Below are positions 7,631 to 17,769 of a DNA stretch of 61,710 nucleotides, in pieces. The notes beneath the pieces were generated by a model. The model ran no database searches and was not told the origin of the DNA. It was given only the letters and a program-made list of their open reading frames with translations. The DNA comes from Acidobacteriaceae bacterium. Lineage in GTDB: Bacteria > Acidobacteriota > Terriglobia > Terriglobales > Acidobacteriaceae. Position 1 is the first letter of the stretch; each line of letters begins with the position of its first letter. The stretch covers positions 53,149 to 114,858 of the forward strand of contig PMSQ01000090.1 of NCBI GenBank assembly GCA_003168355.1. The letters are read 5' to 3'. Both the position numbers and the translations under genes were made by a program.

Positions 7631-8625
7631 GAAACGACCGCATGCGCCCCGCTGGTGTTGGTGGCAGCGCAACGCGCCGCGCCCAGCAACCCGGCCTTGT
7701 CATTGGTGATCACCTGAACCGGGATGCCTTCCAGCAGCGGCCGCAATCTGCCTTTCTCAAGAAATGCACGCATAAACAGCGGCCCCGTAAGTTTGGGAAG
7801 AATCTTAGGCGAAATGCCGCCACCCAGAAAGATTCCGCCGGTGGCCATCGTTTTTAGAGCCAGGTTGCCCGCTTCCGCGCCATAAACCGAGATCCACAAA
7901 TCAAGCGCCTGCTCGGCCAGAGAGTTGCTTCCACTCAGAGCAGCACGGGAAATCGCCGCGGCCGCATCACCTTGATCGAGTTGCGCGGCGAATCCGGCAG
8001 GTTCGCCTCCGCAGCGCTTGTCGCGGAGAAACTCATACACATTGACCAGACCGGGACCGGAGAGGATGCGTTCATAACTGACATGTCCGTAACGACTGGC
8101 GAGAAACTGCAGCAGTTCAATCTGCAGCTCTCCTTGAGGCGCGAAATCTACGTGGCCGCCCTCGCAGGCGAAAACTTGATGTTGGCTGCCGTTCCAGAAC
8201 AATCCCGCTTCTCCCAGGCCGGTTCCCGGCGCGATGATCGCCTGATTGCCCGTAGACGGGCCCGCGCGGTTGAGAGCAATCAGATCTCCCGGGCTGAGCG
8301 CGCCAATGCCCCATGCGCTCGCTTCCAGATCATTGATCAAGAAAGTAGCGGGTAATTGGATTTGTTTCGCCAGGCGGGATTGTTCGATGACCCAGGGAAG
8401 ATTCGAGGTTTCAACGCGTCCGTTGTGTACCGGCCCCGCGATTCCGAAACAGGCAACCTCGGGCCGGGCAGCCGCGTCTTCGAGGAACTTGGATACAATC
8501 TCGCCGAGTTCGCTGTATTCGCGGCTGGGGAAGACGCGCTCAGAGACCAAATCGAGATGGCCATTCTGCGGCTGAAAATAGGCCAGTCGAGCGTTGGTTC
8601 CCCCAATGTCGCCGGCCAGAATCAT
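7627..8625 (-). CDS. glk: Glucokinase (Glk family)
   Basis: This enzyme phosphorylates glucose to glucose 6-phosphate using ATP, supplying the substrate of zwf and pgi in the same operon. The 332-aa protein starts [17 protein letters not shown], the phosphate-1 motif of the bacterial glucokinase family. Other motifs are [39 protein letters not shown] and [15 protein letters not shown]. The start at 8625 forms an ATGA overlap with the zwf stop. The open frame runs a further 164 codons upstream inside zwf, but that part is Arg/Gly/Ala-rich shadow translation and was excluded. The downstream end overlaps pgl by four bases, so translation of the three genes is probably coupled. Confidence 0.94.
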   Translation of the reverse strand: MILAGDIGGTNARLAYFQPQNGHLDLVSERVFPSREYSELGEIVSKFLEDAAARPEVACFGIAGPVHNGRVETSNLPWVIEQSRLAKQIQLPATFLINDLEASAWGIGALSPGDLIALNRAGPSTGNQAIIAPGTGLGEAGLFWNGSQHQVFACEGGHVDFAPQGELQIELLQFLASRYGHVSYERILSGPGLVNVYEFLRDKRCGGEPAGFAAQLDQGDAAAAISRAALSGSNSLAEQALDLWISVYGAEAGNLALKTMATGGIFLGGGISPKILPKLTGPLFMRAFLEKGRLRPLLEGIPVQVITNDKAGLLGAARCAATNTSGAHAVVS

Positions 8626-10163
8626 TTCTCGAAGTTCCTCCAGTGCCGGCCGTCGCGCTCCAGGAGCTCGTCGGCCTCTTTCGGTCCCCAGGTACCCGAA
8701 GCATAGTTCGGGAAACTCCGCGGAGGCAGAGCCTTCCACAGATCCAGGACCGGATTCACCACGCTCCAGCCCGCTTCCACCATGTCGGCGCGTTGAAACA
8801 ATGTCTGGTCGCCGATCATGCAGTCGTGCAGCAGCCGCTCGTAGCCGGTGCTGGGCTGCTTGCCGAAGTATTCCTGATATTCGAAGTTCATGTCCACTGT
8901 GCCCAGGCGCATCACCGGGCCCGGCACCTTGGCCGCGAATTGCAGGGAGATACCTTCCTCCGGCTGGATGTGCAACACCAACTGGTTCGGCATCAACTGC
9001 TGCACGGACGTATCCCGGAACAGCACAAACGGAGCCTGACGGAATTGGATCACGATGTGGGTATTGCGCGCCGGCATGCGCTTTCCGGTGCGGAGGTAAA
9101 AAGGAACGCCGGCCCACCGCCAGTTGTCAATCAGCAGCTTCATGGCGACGAAGGTCTCGGTCCGCGAATCGGGCGCAACGTCGCTTTCGGAACGGTACGC
9201 GGGAACATGCTCGCCACCTTCTGTGCCATCCCCGTACTGTCCGCGCACCGAGCGGGTCAAGACTTCCTCGTCGCCGATGGGCTGGATGGCGTGCAGAATC
9301 TTGGCTTGCTCATCGCGCACGGCATTGGCGTCAAACGAAATGGGCGGCTCCATCGCGGTCAGGCTGATGAGCTGCATAATGTGGTTGGGAACCATATCGC
9401 GCATCGATCCCGCATGTTCGAAATAACTGCCCCGGCCTTCCACGCCGACGGTTTCAGCCACCGAAATCTGTACGTGATCGATGTAGCGCCGGTTCCAGAT
9501 AGGCTCGAAGATTCCGTTGGCGAAACGGAACGCCATGATGTTTTGAACGGTCTCTTTACCCAAATAATGGTCGATGCGGTAGATCTGTTTTTCTTCGGCA
9601 AGCTTGAGCAGTTGCTGATTGAGGGCTTTAGCTGACTCCAGGTCGTGACCAAAAGGCTTTTCGATAACCACTCGGCGCCAGTGGTCGTTGTTCTGCTCCA
9701 TCTGTCCCGTGGCGGAGAGCTTTTCAACGATGGGCCCGAAGAAGCTCGGAGCCGTCGCCATGTAAAAAAAAGCGTTCTGATGGGTGGAGTGATCGCCGTC
9801 GATCCGGGCAAGGCGCTCCTTGATCTGGGGATAAAGCTTGTCGTCATTGAAATCGCCGGCAAAGTAATAGAAGCGGCGGGAGAAGTTCTCCCACGTTTCG
9901 GAGTTGACGCAGTCGCCGCAATACTCTTTGACATCGTCCAGGATCCTTTTGCGAAAATCTTCGTCCGACATCTGCGCCCGAGCCACGCCCAGCACCGCGA
10001 ACTCCTTCGAGAGCAAGTCCGCCCGCGCCAGGTTGTACAACGCGGGAATCAACAGCCGCGCCGTCAGATCGCCGGCGGCACCGAAGATCACCATGATGCA
10101 AGGATCCCCTTGTTTGCCGATACGCGGTGTGGTCGGTGCAGGCTGTTCCGCCAATTGAGCCAT
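8622..10163 (-). CDS. zwf: Glucose-6-phosphate 1-dehydrogenase
   Basis: This enzyme oxidises glucose 6-phosphate to 6-phosphogluconolactone with reduction of NAD(P)+. At 513 aa it has the usual length. [13 protein letters not shown] near residue 28 is the dinucleotide-binding loop, RIDHYLGKE contains the active-site Lys and His, and EKPFGHDL and FRTGKRM-like (YLRTGKRMP) segments follow. The ATG at 10163 has AAGGA eight bases upstream. It lies 40 bases after gnd and overlaps glk by four bases. Cofactor preference cannot be decided by eye. Identification is firm. Confidence 0.96.
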   Translation of the reverse strand: MAQLAEQPAPTTPRIGKQGDPCIMVIFGAAGDLTARLLIPALYNLARADLLSKEFAVLGVARAQMSDEDFRKRILDDVKEYCGDCVNSETWENFSRRFYYFAGDFNDDKLYPQIKERLARIDGDHSTHQNAFFYMATAPSFFGPIVEKLSATGQMEQNNDHWRRVVIEKPFGHDLESAKALNQQLLKLAEEKQIYRIDHYLGKETVQNIMAFRFANGIFEPIWNRRYIDHVQISVAETVGVEGRGSYFEHAGSMRDMVPNHIMQLISLTAMEPPISFDANAVRDEQAKILHAIQPIGDEEVLTRSVRGQYGDGTEGGEHVPAYRSESDVAPDSRTETFVAMKLLIDNWRWAGVPFYLRTGKRMPARNTHIVIQFRQAPFVLFRDTSVQQLMPNQLVLHIQPEEGISLQFAAKVPGPVMRLGTVDMNFEYQEYFGKQPSTGYERLLHDCMIGDQTLFQRADMVEAGWSVVNPVLDLWKALPPRSFPNYASGTWGPKEADELLERDGRHWRNFEK

Positions 10164-10203
10164 GATCAGGTCCTTAAGGGTTTGTCTCTGAAAGAAGTTC
10201 TGG

Positions 10204-11208
10204 TTACGCGCCCTTCTTTATTTTTGCCTCTGCCGCGCCGGCTTCAATGTGCCCGCCAAATTTCTGCCGCATGGCAGAGAGCATTTTTTCCGCAAACGTA
10301 TGTTGCTGACGCGAGCGGAACCGCACATACAAGGCCGCAGTCAGCACTTCCGCAGGCACGGCTTCCTCCAGTGCGGCTTGAATCGTCCAGCGCCCTTCGC
10401 CGGAATCCTGCACGTAGCCCTCGTACTCGGAGAGCGTCGGATTCTCGGTCAAGGCCATGGCGGTAAGATCCAGCAACCACGAACTGATTACGCTGCCGCG
10501 CCGCCAAACCTCGGCGATATCGGGCAGGTTTAGATCGTACCGGATATTCTCTGGCAAGTCTTTGCTGATGGCGTTCTTGAAGATGTCGAAACCCTCGGCA
10601 TAGGCCTGCATGATTCCGTATTCGATGCCGTTGTGCACCATCTTCACAAAGTGGCCCGAGCCCGATGGACCGCAGTGAATGTAGCCTTGCTCAGCGGAGC
10701 CGCCAAGTTTTTCCCGGCCAGGAGTGCGCGGGATATCGCCCACACCCGGGGCCAGCGTCTTGAAAATCGGATCGAGCCGCTGCACCGCTTCTTTGGGGCC
10801 GCCGATCATCATGCAATAACCGCGATCGATGCCCCACACGCCGCCGCTGGTTCCCACATCCACATAATGAATGCCTTTGCCTTTGAACTCACCCGCGCGG
10901 CGCACGTCATCTTTGAAATAGGAATTGCCACCGTCAATGATGACATCGCCAGCCTGCATGTACTGTGCCAGCTTCTGTACCGTTTGTTCGGTGGGAGCGC
11001 CCGAGGGCACCATAACCCACGCCGCTCGCGGCGGCGTAAGTTTGCCAACCAAATCTTCCAGCGAGGACGAACCACCCGCGCCTTCACCGGCCAGTTGTTT
11101 CACCGCGTCCGCACTCAGGTCCGACACTACGAGCTGATGTCCGCCGCGCATCAGTCGCCGCGTCATGTTCGCGCCCATGCGCCCCAGACCAACCATTCCC
11201 AATTGCAT
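10204..11208 (-). CDS. gnd: 6-phosphogluconate dehydrogenase, decarboxylating (short GndA/YqeC type)
   Basis: This enzyme converts 6-phosphogluconate to ribulose 5-phosphate, CO2 and NAD(P)H. The protein (334 aa) is of the short class, usually linked to NAD+, not the 470-aa E. coli Gnd type. It opens with [15 protein letters not shown], a Rossmann GxGxxG motif. It has [22 protein letters not shown] (substrate loop) and [16 protein letters not shown] with the catalytic Lys and substrate-binding Asn. AAGGAG precedes the ATG at 11208. It sits between pgi and zwf in the pentose phosphate operon, with a 107-base repeat-like spacer upstream. Confidence 0.94.
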   Translation of the reverse strand: MQLGMVGLGRMGANMTRRLMRGGHQLVVSDLSADAVKQLAGEGAGGSSSLEDLVGKLTPPRAAWVMVPSGAPTEQTVQKLAQYMQAGDVIIDGGNSYFKDDVRRAGEFKGKGIHYVDVGTSGGVWGIDRGYCMMIGGPKEAVQRLDPIFKTLAPGVGDIPRTPGREKLGGSAEQGYIHCGPSGSGHFVKMVHNGIEYGIMQAYAEGFDIFKNAISKDLPENIRYDLNLPDIAEVWRRGSVISSWLLDLTAMALTENPTLSEYEGYVQDSGEGRWTIQAALEEAVPAEVLTAALYVRFRSRQQHTFAEKMLSAMRQKFGGHIEAGAAEAKIKKGA

Positions 11209-11315
11209 GTATTACTCCTTAAACCTTAGCGCAGAACCGGCGCGTCAAACGTAGCGCCGAAAACCGCCGCGCACCATAGGTAGCGCCGGCGTCCCGCCGA
11301 CTCTCGGCGCCAAAA
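11209..11315. repeat. GC-rich repeat-like spacer between gnd and pgi
   Basis: This 107-base spacer contains two copies of GTAGCGCCG (near 11252 and 11280), and GGCGCC and GCCGGCG stretches able to pair with one another. The text resembles the short GC-rich intergenic repeats scattered through acidobacterial genomes. In an operon whose other junctions are mostly overlapping, it may be an mRNA processing or stability element, or simply a repeat insertion. Confidence 0.35.
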
Positions 11316-13034
11316 TTATCCCAGCGCCTTTTGAACCGCTGCTGCCAGCTTTGCCAAACCCGATTCCACATCGTGCAGATGCACGCGGAGGGCCCGCCGT
11401 CCGCGCTCGACCAGAACCTGGAAATCACCCCGCGCCTGCGCCGCCTTGACCACGCCGAACGTATATTTTTGTTCCGGGACCTGCAGTTCCAAGGCATCGT
11501 CACAAGTTATCTGCAGGAACACTCCTGAATTCGGACCGCCTTTGTACGCCTGTCCCGTCGAATGCAGAAAACGCGGTCCAAAGCCCAGGCAGGTTGCCAC
11601 ATGTTTCTCATCTCGCACCGCGTGCCGTATCGCTTGCAAGGTCTTCTCATGCTCGGCGTTCATCTGGATGAACCCCAGCACGGCAAAATAATCACCCGTG
11701 CCGATGCGGCTCAGATGCGCCTTCAAATATCCGGCTAGAGACTTGTCTCCGCCCGCGATGCGTGCCAGATCCGCGGCGTTCTTCTCGTCGGTGAAAAGCT
11801 TTATGCCGCCATCTTCCAGCACAGGCTTCTCCGCGGGTAGAGAACCAGTCTTCTCGTAGGCAGAGGTCAAGTTCCGGGTGGCAATCTTGCTGGCTTCAAC
11901 GTCGGGCTGGTTGAAAGCGTTGATCCCGACAATGGAACCGGCAACCGCGGTGGCAATCTCCCAGCGGAAAAATTCCGCGCCGAGGTCATAGATGTCGGGC
12001 ATTGAAATTCGTACGACCGGATGCCCAGCCTTTTCCAGGGCCGCCAGCTTCGCCTCAATCGGAGCATCGGCAACGGATTCACCGTGGATGTAGGCAAATA
12101 CGCGATCATGGCCGTAAACCTGCGGCGCCGCCAATTCTTCCCCGCTCACAGGGATGATGCCCTTTCCAACTTTTCCCGTGGACTCGGCGAGTAATTGCTC
12201 AAGCCACGCACCAAGGTCGGAGATTTCCGGAGAAGTGATAATCGTGACCTTATCGCGGCCACTTCGGGCTGCCGTGCCCAGAATGATTCCGAGCACCGCG
12301 CCAGGATTTTCCTCGATCGAGGCGGAAGAACCGCACGCTCGAACCATTTCTTGCGCGCGGTCGAGGAATTTCTTCGTGTCTACTCCCATCACAGCCGCAG
12401 GCACCATGCCGAAGTGTGAAAGCGCCGAATAGCGTCCACCGATCGAAGGCCTGCCAAAGAAGATATGCCGGAAGCGATCTCCCTCCGCCACCTTCTGCAT
12501 CTTCGACCCGGGATCGGTGACGGCAATGAAATGGGTGCCGGCCTTATCCGCGCCTACAGCTTTGGCTGTGAGGTCAAAGAAATATTGCTTGAAAATATTC
12601 GGTTCGAGTGTGCTTCCCGACTTGCTCGAAACAATGAAGAGCGTCTTGGCGATATCGATCTTATTTTCAAATGCCTTTACCTGCGCCGGGTCTGTGGAAT
12701 CGAGGACATGCAGATCGGGATATCCGGCGGTCCTGCCAAACGTCATGCGCAAAACCTCGGGACACAGGCTCGACCCTCCCATGCCGAGCAGAAGAACGTC
12801 CTTGAAACCCGCGCTCCAGACTTCCTTGGCAAGATTCCGCAACTCCACCCAGTGCGCGATCTGCTCCTCGGTTATGTCTAACCACCCAAGCCAGCTTGCT
12901 TCATCGTCGCCGGTCCACAGCGAGGCATCGCGCTGCCAAAGGCGCCGCATCTTGCCGCCTGACTGCCAATCGGCGATCGTGGTTTTTACGGCGGCAGCCA
13001 GGCTTTCTGGCAGCGAAGATTTCAAGCGGCTCAC
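11316..13034 (-). CDS. pgi: Glucose-6-phosphate isomerase (type found in Tal-Pgi fusions)
   Basis: This enzyme interconverts glucose 6-phosphate and fructose 6-phosphate. The 572-aa protein carries SIS-fold motifs LLGMGGSSLCPEVL and SSKSGSTLEPN, FNQPDVEASK, and VTITSPEI-like segments. It resembles the isomerase half of bifunctional transaldolase/phosphoglucose isomerase proteins more than E. coli Pgi. Here it has its own start: a GTG at 13034 overlapping the tal stop as GTGA, with AAGGAA eight bases upstream. A separate, coupled gene is thus better supported than a frameshifted fusion. Product and substrate link it with glk, zwf, tal and tkt in the same operon. Confidence 0.93.
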   Translation of the reverse strand: MSRLKSSLPESLAAAVKTTIADWQSGGKMRRLWQRDASLWTGDDEASWLGWLDITEEQIAHWVELRNLAKEVWSAGFKDVLLLGMGGSSLCPEVLRMTFGRTAGYPDLHVLDSTDPAQVKAFENKIDIAKTLFIVSSKSGSTLEPNIFKQYFFDLTAKAVGADKAGTHFIAVTDPGSKMQKVAEGDRFRHIFFGRPSIGGRYSALSHFGMVPAAVMGVDTKKFLDRAQEMVRACGSSASIEENPGAVLGIILGTAARSGRDKVTIITSPEISDLGAWLEQLLAESTGKVGKGIIPVSGEELAAPQVYGHDRVFAYIHGESVADAPIEAKLAALEKAGHPVVRISMPDIYDLGAEFFRWEIATAVAGSIVGINAFNQPDVEASKIATRNLTSAYEKTGSLPAEKPVLEDGGIKLFTDEKNAADLARIAGGDKSLAGYLKAHLSRIGTGDYFAVLGFIQMNAEHEKTLQAIRHAVRDEKHVATCLGFGPRFLHSTGQAYKGGPNSGVFLQITCDDALELQVPEQKYTFGVVKAAQARGDFQVLVERGRRALRVHLHDVESGLAKLAAAVQKALG

Positions 13035-14203
13035 GCGTTCTTTCCTTTTTGCTGGGTGCTTTTCTCGACTGCAGCGAGCAGCTTGTGAAACGCATCCGCA
13101 AACAGATCCACTCCATCGGCCGTGAGCTTGTCCGTCACTTCCTTGATGGAGATGCCCGCTTTAGCCAGATCATCCATCACCTTCTGCGCGCCGGCCACGT
13201 CCTCGGTAAGGCTGTTCCTCAGCCGGCCGTGATCGCGAAACGCATCGATCGTGGCTGGGGGCATGGTGTTTACCGTGTCAGGCCCGATCAGTTCCTCCAC
13301 GTACATGACGTCACGATAAGCAGGATTCTTCGTGCTGGTGCTCGCCCACAGAACGCGCTGGGTCTGCGCTCCCTTGGCGGCCAAGGCTTCCCATCGCGCC
13401 CCACTGAAGATGCGCTGATAGCGCTGGTAGGTCAGCTTTCCGTTGGCAATCGCAATCTTGCCCAGCAGGCTCTTGAGCAGCGCCTGTTGTTGCGCGTCGG
13501 TTGTGGCTTTCAGCTTTGCGTCGATCAGCGAATCCACCAGCGAATCGATGCGGCTGATGAAGAAGCTGGCCACTCCTCCGATTTTTTTCAAATTGCCGCC
13601 GCGTTTTGCCAGATCCTCGAGTCCGGCAATGTGGGCGTCCGCAACCTTCTCGTACACTTCCTGCGCAAACAACAAGGTCACATTGACATTGATTCCTTCG
13701 CCAATCGCCTGTCGAATTGCGGGAAGGCCCTCGGGCGTTCCTGGAATCTTGATCATTACATTCTCACGATTCACGGCCTTCCACAGGCGGCGGGCTTCGT
13801 CAATCGTGTCTTTAGTCTTGTGCGCGAGCAACGGAGAGACTTCCAGGCTGACATACCCGTCCCGAAACTTTGAACTCTCATACACTGGGCGCAGCAGATC
13901 GGCGGCGCCTTGAATGTCGCGGATCGCAATCTGTTCGTAGCGGGCCGTCGTGTCGAGGTCATCGCGCGAAGCTAGCGACTTTAAAATATCGTCGTAAAGC
14001 GAGCTATCGCCGATTGCCTTCTCGAAGATGGATGGATTCGAAGTCATGCCTCGCAGGCCATCGTCTGCAATCATGGTTTTCAGGCTTCCGCTGGTAATCA
14101 GGTCGCGCCGGATGTAGTCGAGCCACATCGACTGCCCATAGCCGAGCAGCGCTTTCAGAGGATTCGTAGCTTTCGAGGTTTCCAGAACTCCAGTTGGCTG
14201 CAT
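13031..14203 (-). CDS. tal: Transaldolase
   Basis: This enzyme transfers a dihydroxyacetone unit between sedoheptulose 7-phosphate and glyceraldehyde 3-phosphate in the non-oxidative pentose phosphate branch. The 390-aa length fits the long bacterial Tal class. Motifs are LWLDYIRRD-like WLDYIRRDLI near the start, GMTSNPSIFEKAI, GYVSLEVSP, NVMIKIPGTPEGLPA with the Schiff-base Lys, and NVTLLFAQEVYE. ATG at 14203 is preceded by GGGAG. The stop overlaps the pgi start by four bases; in many relatives the two are one polypeptide. It follows tkt after 106 bases. Confidence 0.94.
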   Translation of the reverse strand: MQPTGVLETSKATNPLKALLGYGQSMWLDYIRRDLITSGSLKTMIADDGLRGMTSNPSIFEKAIGDSSLYDDILKSLASRDDLDTTARYEQIAIRDIQGAADLLRPVYESSKFRDGYVSLEVSPLLAHKTKDTIDEARRLWKAVNRENVMIKIPGTPEGLPAIRQAIGEGINVNVTLLFAQEVYEKVADAHIAGLEDLAKRGGNLKKIGGVASFFISRIDSLVDSLIDAKLKATTDAQQQALLKSLLGKIAIANGKLTYQRYQRIFSGARWEALAAKGAQTQRVLWASTSTKNPAYRDVMYVEELIGPDTVNTMPPATIDAFRDHGRLRNSLTEDVAGAQKVMDDLAKAGISIKEVTDKLTADGVDLFADAFHKLLAAVEKSTQQKGKNA

Positions 14204-14309
14204 ATTGATTTCTCCCTGATGAACCGACGGCGGACGTTTGGTTAGGCGTTGTCCGATCGAATCTGGTTGCCCACTTTAGTTTCCGAGTGGTGAGTAAGTT
14301 GTATTGCGG

Positions 14310-16391
14310 TTACTTATCCGCAATCGCCTTGCGAGCTTCCGCAACTACCGCATCTGCAGTGAAACCAAAAAACTTCAACAAGTCTTTCAATGGCGCCGAG
14401 GCGCCGAACCGGTGCATACCAACCTTTCGTCCCTTCAATCCAACGTAACGCTCCCAGCCGAAAGTGGCCGCCATCTCCACTGAAACCCGTGCCGTGACCG
14501 AAGATGGCAGTACGCTTTCCTTGTAGGCCGCATCCTGCTGTTCAAAAATGTCCCACGAAGGCATGCTCACCACTCGCGCTTGAATGCCCTCTGCTTTGAG
14601 CTTTTCGTAAGCCTCGACGCACAGCGAAACTTCGCTGCCGGTGCCGATCAGAATCACATCAGGCTTGCCCGCAGGCGCGTCCGCGAGAACATACGCTCCT
14701 TTTGCGGTGCCCGAGGCAGCGCCGTACTTCGTGCGGTCAAAGGTTGGAAGGTTTTGCCGCGTCAGTACCAATGCAGCCGGCTCGTGCTGCAACTGCGCAA
14801 TAATCTTCCACGCTTCGATCACTTCATTCGCATCGCCGGGACGCAGCACAACCAGATTCGGCATGGCGCGCAACGACGCCAGTTGCTCAATTGGTTGATG
14901 CGTGGGTCCGTCTTCTCCCACTCCGATCGAATCGTGCGTGAAAACGAAAATGGAAGGAGCTTCCATGAGCGCGGCCAGTCGAATGCTTGCCCGCATGTAG
15001 TCGCTAAAATTGAAGAAGGTCGCACCGAACGCGCGAATTCCAGAAACCGTAAGCCCGTTTACACTCGCGGCCATCGCATGCTCCCGCACGCCGAAGTGCA
15101 GATTGCGTCCCGCATACTCGCCAGCCTGAAAGTCACCTGCGCCTTCAAACTTCAGCGTGGTCTTGTTCGAGGTCGCTAAATCGGCCGAGCCACCGATCAG
15201 CCACGGAATGTTTTGTGCCAGCGTGTTCAGCACCTTGCCCGAACTCTCTCTCGTTGCGATTCCCTTCGCGTCCGCCGGAAACGTAGGTAGATTTTTATCC
15301 CAGGCTTCCGGAAGTTCGCGGCGTTGCATGCGATGCAAGCGGTCGGCCAGTTCCGGATATTTTTGTGAATACTCGCCGAACATCTTTTCCCATTGCGCGC
15401 GCGCGTCATGCCCGCGCTTTCCAATTCCATCGTGGAAGTGCTCGCGCACGCCCTCCGGCACCAGAAACTTGGCATCCTCCGGCCAACCATAAAACTTTTT
15501 GGTCAGCCGCACTTCTTCTTCGCCGAGCGGCTCCCCGTGCGCAGCATTGCTATCTTGCTTATGCGGCGATCCATAGCCAATGTGGCTGTCCACAATAATC
15601 AACGTCGGACGATCCGTCGTTTTCTGGAAGGTTTCAAAGGCCCGCGCCAGCATCTCGAGGTCGTTGGCATCGGCGACGCGAGTTACATTCCACCCGTAAC
15701 CGACGAAGCGCGTGGCGACGTCTTCGCTGAACGACCAATCCGCGGGGCCATCCAGCGTGATGCCGTTGTGGTCGTACATCCAGCAGAGATTCGAAAGTTT
15801 CAGATGACCGGCCAGCGACGCGGCTTCGCCCCCAATGCCTTCCATCAGGTCGCCGTCGGAACACATGGCGTAGACGTTGAAATCGAAGACCTCAAAGCTG
15901 GGCCGGTTGAAATTCGCGGCCAGCCATTTGCTCGCAATGGCCATCCCCACACTATTTCCCACGCCCTGGCCAAGCGGCCCCGTCGTTGTCTCTACGCCGG
16001 TCGTGATGTGCGACTCAGGATGCCCCGGTGTCCGGCTTCCCAGTTGCCGGAAGCGCTTGATTTCTTCCATCGGAACAGCGAGCTCTCTCAGAACTTTCCC
16101 GTCCTTGCTGACATCGCGCACGCCCGCAAGATGAAGCATGGCGTAGAGCAGCATGGAGGCGTGGCCGTTCGATAGCACGAACCGGTCGCGGTTCAGCCAT
16201 TTCGGATCTTCCGGGTCGTAGCGCAGAAACTCCTGCCACAGGCAGTAAGTCACCGGCGCCAGGCCCATGGGCGCCCCAGGATGTCCGCTGTTGGCCTGTT
16301 GCACCGCGTCGATCGCCAGGGTGCGGATCGTGTTAATGCAAAGCGTATCCAGTTGTTTGCCGGTCACTAACACCTGTTCACTGGCTACCAT
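14310..16391 (-). CDS. tkt: Transketolase
   Basis: This thiamin-diphosphate enzyme moves two-carbon ketol units between sugar phosphates. The 693-aa protein has the family layout: an N-terminal ThDP/Mg domain with TIRTLAIDAVQQANSGHPG and CSDGDLMEGIGGEAASLAGH (the GDG..N-type motif), the middle domain with GSADLATSNKT and LHFGVREHAM (catalytic Glu region), FTHDSIGVGEDGPTHQP, and a C-terminal domain with IGTGSEVSLC. Start ATG at 16391; GGAG lies 12 bases upstream. It is the first gene of the seven-gene pentose phosphate operon, so the operon promoter should lie in 16392-16588. Confidence 0.95.
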   Translation of the reverse strand: MVASEQVLVTGKQLDTLCINTIRTLAIDAVQQANSGHPGAPMGLAPVTYCLWQEFLRYDPEDPKWLNRDRFVLSNGHASMLLYAMLHLAGVRDVSKDGKVLRELAVPMEEIKRFRQLGSRTPGHPESHITTGVETTTGPLGQGVGNSVGMAIASKWLAANFNRPSFEVFDFNVYAMCSDGDLMEGIGGEAASLAGHLKLSNLCWMYDHNGITLDGPADWSFSEDVATRFVGYGWNVTRVADANDLEMLARAFETFQKTTDRPTLIIVDSHIGYGSPHKQDSNAAHGEPLGEEEVRLTKKFYGWPEDAKFLVPEGVREHFHDGIGKRGHDARAQWEKMFGEYSQKYPELADRLHRMQRRELPEAWDKNLPTFPADAKGIATRESSGKVLNTLAQNIPWLIGGSADLATSNKTTLKFEGAGDFQAGEYAGRNLHFGVREHAMAASVNGLTVSGIRAFGATFFNFSDYMRASIRLAALMEAPSIFVFTHDSIGVGEDGPTHQPIEQLASLRAMPNLVVLRPGDANEVIEAWKIIAQLQHEPAALVLTRQNLPTFDRTKYGAASGTAKGAYVLADAPAGKPDVILIGTGSEVSLCVEAYEKLKAEGIQARVVSMPSWDIFEQQDAAYKESVLPSSVTARVSVEMAATFGWERYVGLKGRKVGMHRFGASAPLKDLLKFFGFTADAVVAEARKAIADK

Positions 16392-16588
16392 GCGAATGCG
16401 CGCTCCTTTAGAGACAACTGTGCCTGTGCTAGGTTGCCCACTGGTCAGTCCTAATTAGAGTTCCCAGGACAGAAAAGAGTTTCAACTACGCACAGAGTGT
16501 ATCAATTTCTTGCAGCCCTATGTCGTTGGTTCTGTGAAAATGGAGAGAAAACGCAGAAATAGAAGGAGCGGAAGAACGCGGTCGATTA

Positions 16589-17254
16589 CTACTTTAGCAA
16601 TTGCAGGTAGCTGCTCTCGCTGTTCAACGATCTCGTCGCTTCCTGGACGTACTTGAGGAACTGGCGGAGATTTTCTTTTCCGGCGGCATCCATTCCGGCA
16701 AAACGGAGGCGCACGCCCCCAGCCGGCGCGCTGCGAGTGACCACTCCGCTTAGCGCAAGCCCTTTTACCCAGATCTTGCCACTCGCGACCCACAGTCCTA
16801 TTTCGACTTTGGCCCCGCCGCTGATGGGGGCTGCGGTCTCCACCTGGCATCCACCCAGGCTGGTATTGGAGAGATTGCCCCAGACGGGAGCATCCGCGTC
16901 GTTCACGCGCAGCTCTACTGCCACAAAGCACTTGATTCTGGGATGCTGCCGTCGGTCTTGCCCCCAGTTGGGGCTAAAGATATCAGGCTCAAACGGCGGA
17001 ATCGCTGAGGTTGGGGCCGGCAAAGGCTGGGGTGCAGGCTCCGTCGCTGCCTTGTTTGAGCTCGCAACGGATGTATTGCTGGAGGCTCCGTGCTTGATTT
17101 CGCGCATGGCCGCCAGCAGAGCTTCTTCTCTCGTCTCTGGCGGGGCATCGCGATAAGTCTGCAGCAGTTTTCCGAGGTTCCGTGCAAGGTCTGGATCGGC
17201 CAGCATCCTCGTCCAGTCCGTTCCCAATGCGGCGTTAGACTTTGAATCACTCAT
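16589..17254 (-). CDS. PilZ-domain protein
   Basis: In this 221-aa protein the C-terminal half is a PilZ domain: the arginine motif RRQHPR near residue 102 and NLSNTSLGG carry the c-di-GMP-binding RxxxR and (D/N)xSxxG residues. The N-terminal 100 residues are mainly helical with a Pro/Ala linker and no named domain. Such proteins change activity or partner binding on binding c-di-GMP. It lies close to a second PilZ gene and a TonB-domain gene on the same strand, but gaps of over 100 bases make a shared transcript uncertain. No clear ribosome-binding site precedes the ATG at 17254. Confidence 0.8.
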   Translation of the reverse strand: MSDSKSNAALGTDWTRMLADPDLARNLGKLLQTYRDAPPETREEALLAAMREIKHGASSNTSVASSNKAATEPAPQPLPAPTSAIPPFEPDIFSPNWGQDRRQHPRIKCFVAVELRVNDADAPVWGNLSNTSLGGCQVETAAPISGGAKVEIGLWVASGKIWVKGLALSGVVTRSAPAGGVRLRFAGMDAAGKENLRQFLKYVQEATRSLNSESSYLQLLK

Positions 17255-17366
17255 TGGAAGTACGCGTCTTCGTCTCGGAAACCAGGCCCGGTCTCAGCTT
17301 GAACCATGGGTCCCCATCCCACAAGATGACTGAAGTTACTCCGAGCGAGATCTCCGCGGGTAGTTT

Positions 17367-17732
17367 TCAATCGATGGGTTCCATGCCTTCCAGATAGCTC
17401 CCCAGCGACGCCCGTTGCGCTTCGGTGAGAGCGAGGAATTCAAAGCCGTACTGGTATCCGCGGCGGTAGCGGACAACCGCTCGCACTTCCCACGGAGGCG
17501 CTGATCCCGGAAGTGAAAAGCTCAAGCCGGCTACCTCGCCTCCGTCCAGTTCCGCCGCCAGGAGTATGCCGATTCCGGCTCGCGACAGATCCCTGCAGTG
17601 TCCCTCGATTTTCTGGTAGTTATTTCCTAGAAGGTAGCTCACGATGACTCGGAAATCGCCGCGGAACCTCGGATGGCGCCGCCGGCGGCGGTCGGGTCGG
17701 CTTGCGGCGGGTTTTGAGCTCGAGGCGGGCAT
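17367..17732 (-). CDS. PilZ-domain protein, small
   Basis: This small protein is almost entirely a PilZ domain: RRHPRFR supplies the arginine motif and CRDLSRAGIGILL the DxSxxG motif, followed by the beta-barrel strands up to FEFLALTEAQR. It is predicted to bind c-di-GMP. The start is uncertain. The ATG at 17732 (121 aa) keeps the domain complete and lies 37 bases past the previous stop; the frame is open to 17828, but that extension overlaps the TonB-domain gene. No good ribosome-binding site was seen for either start. Confidence 0.72.
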   Translation of the reverse strand: MPASSSKPAASRPDRRRRRHPRFRGDFRVIVSYLLGNNYQKIEGHCRDLSRAGIGILLAAELDGGEVAGLSFSLPGSAPPWEVRAVVRYRRGYQYGFEFLALTEAQRASLGSYLEGMEPID

Positions 17733-17769
17733 AAGGTGAGTGGACGTTCCGCAGGTCTTGCGACTGCTG

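Noticed and set aside
8626-9117. Upstream extension of the glk frame inside zwf, 164 codons
   Set aside because: Arg/Gly/Ala-rich and without domains, while the zwf frame across the same DNA is strongly conserved; glk starts naturally at MILAGDIGG with an ATGA overlap.
13031-13034. Frameshift splitting a Tal-Pgi fusion
   Set aside because: The downstream gene has its own GTG start with a good ribosome-binding site, as expected for coupled genes; a sequencing error cannot be ruled out entirely.
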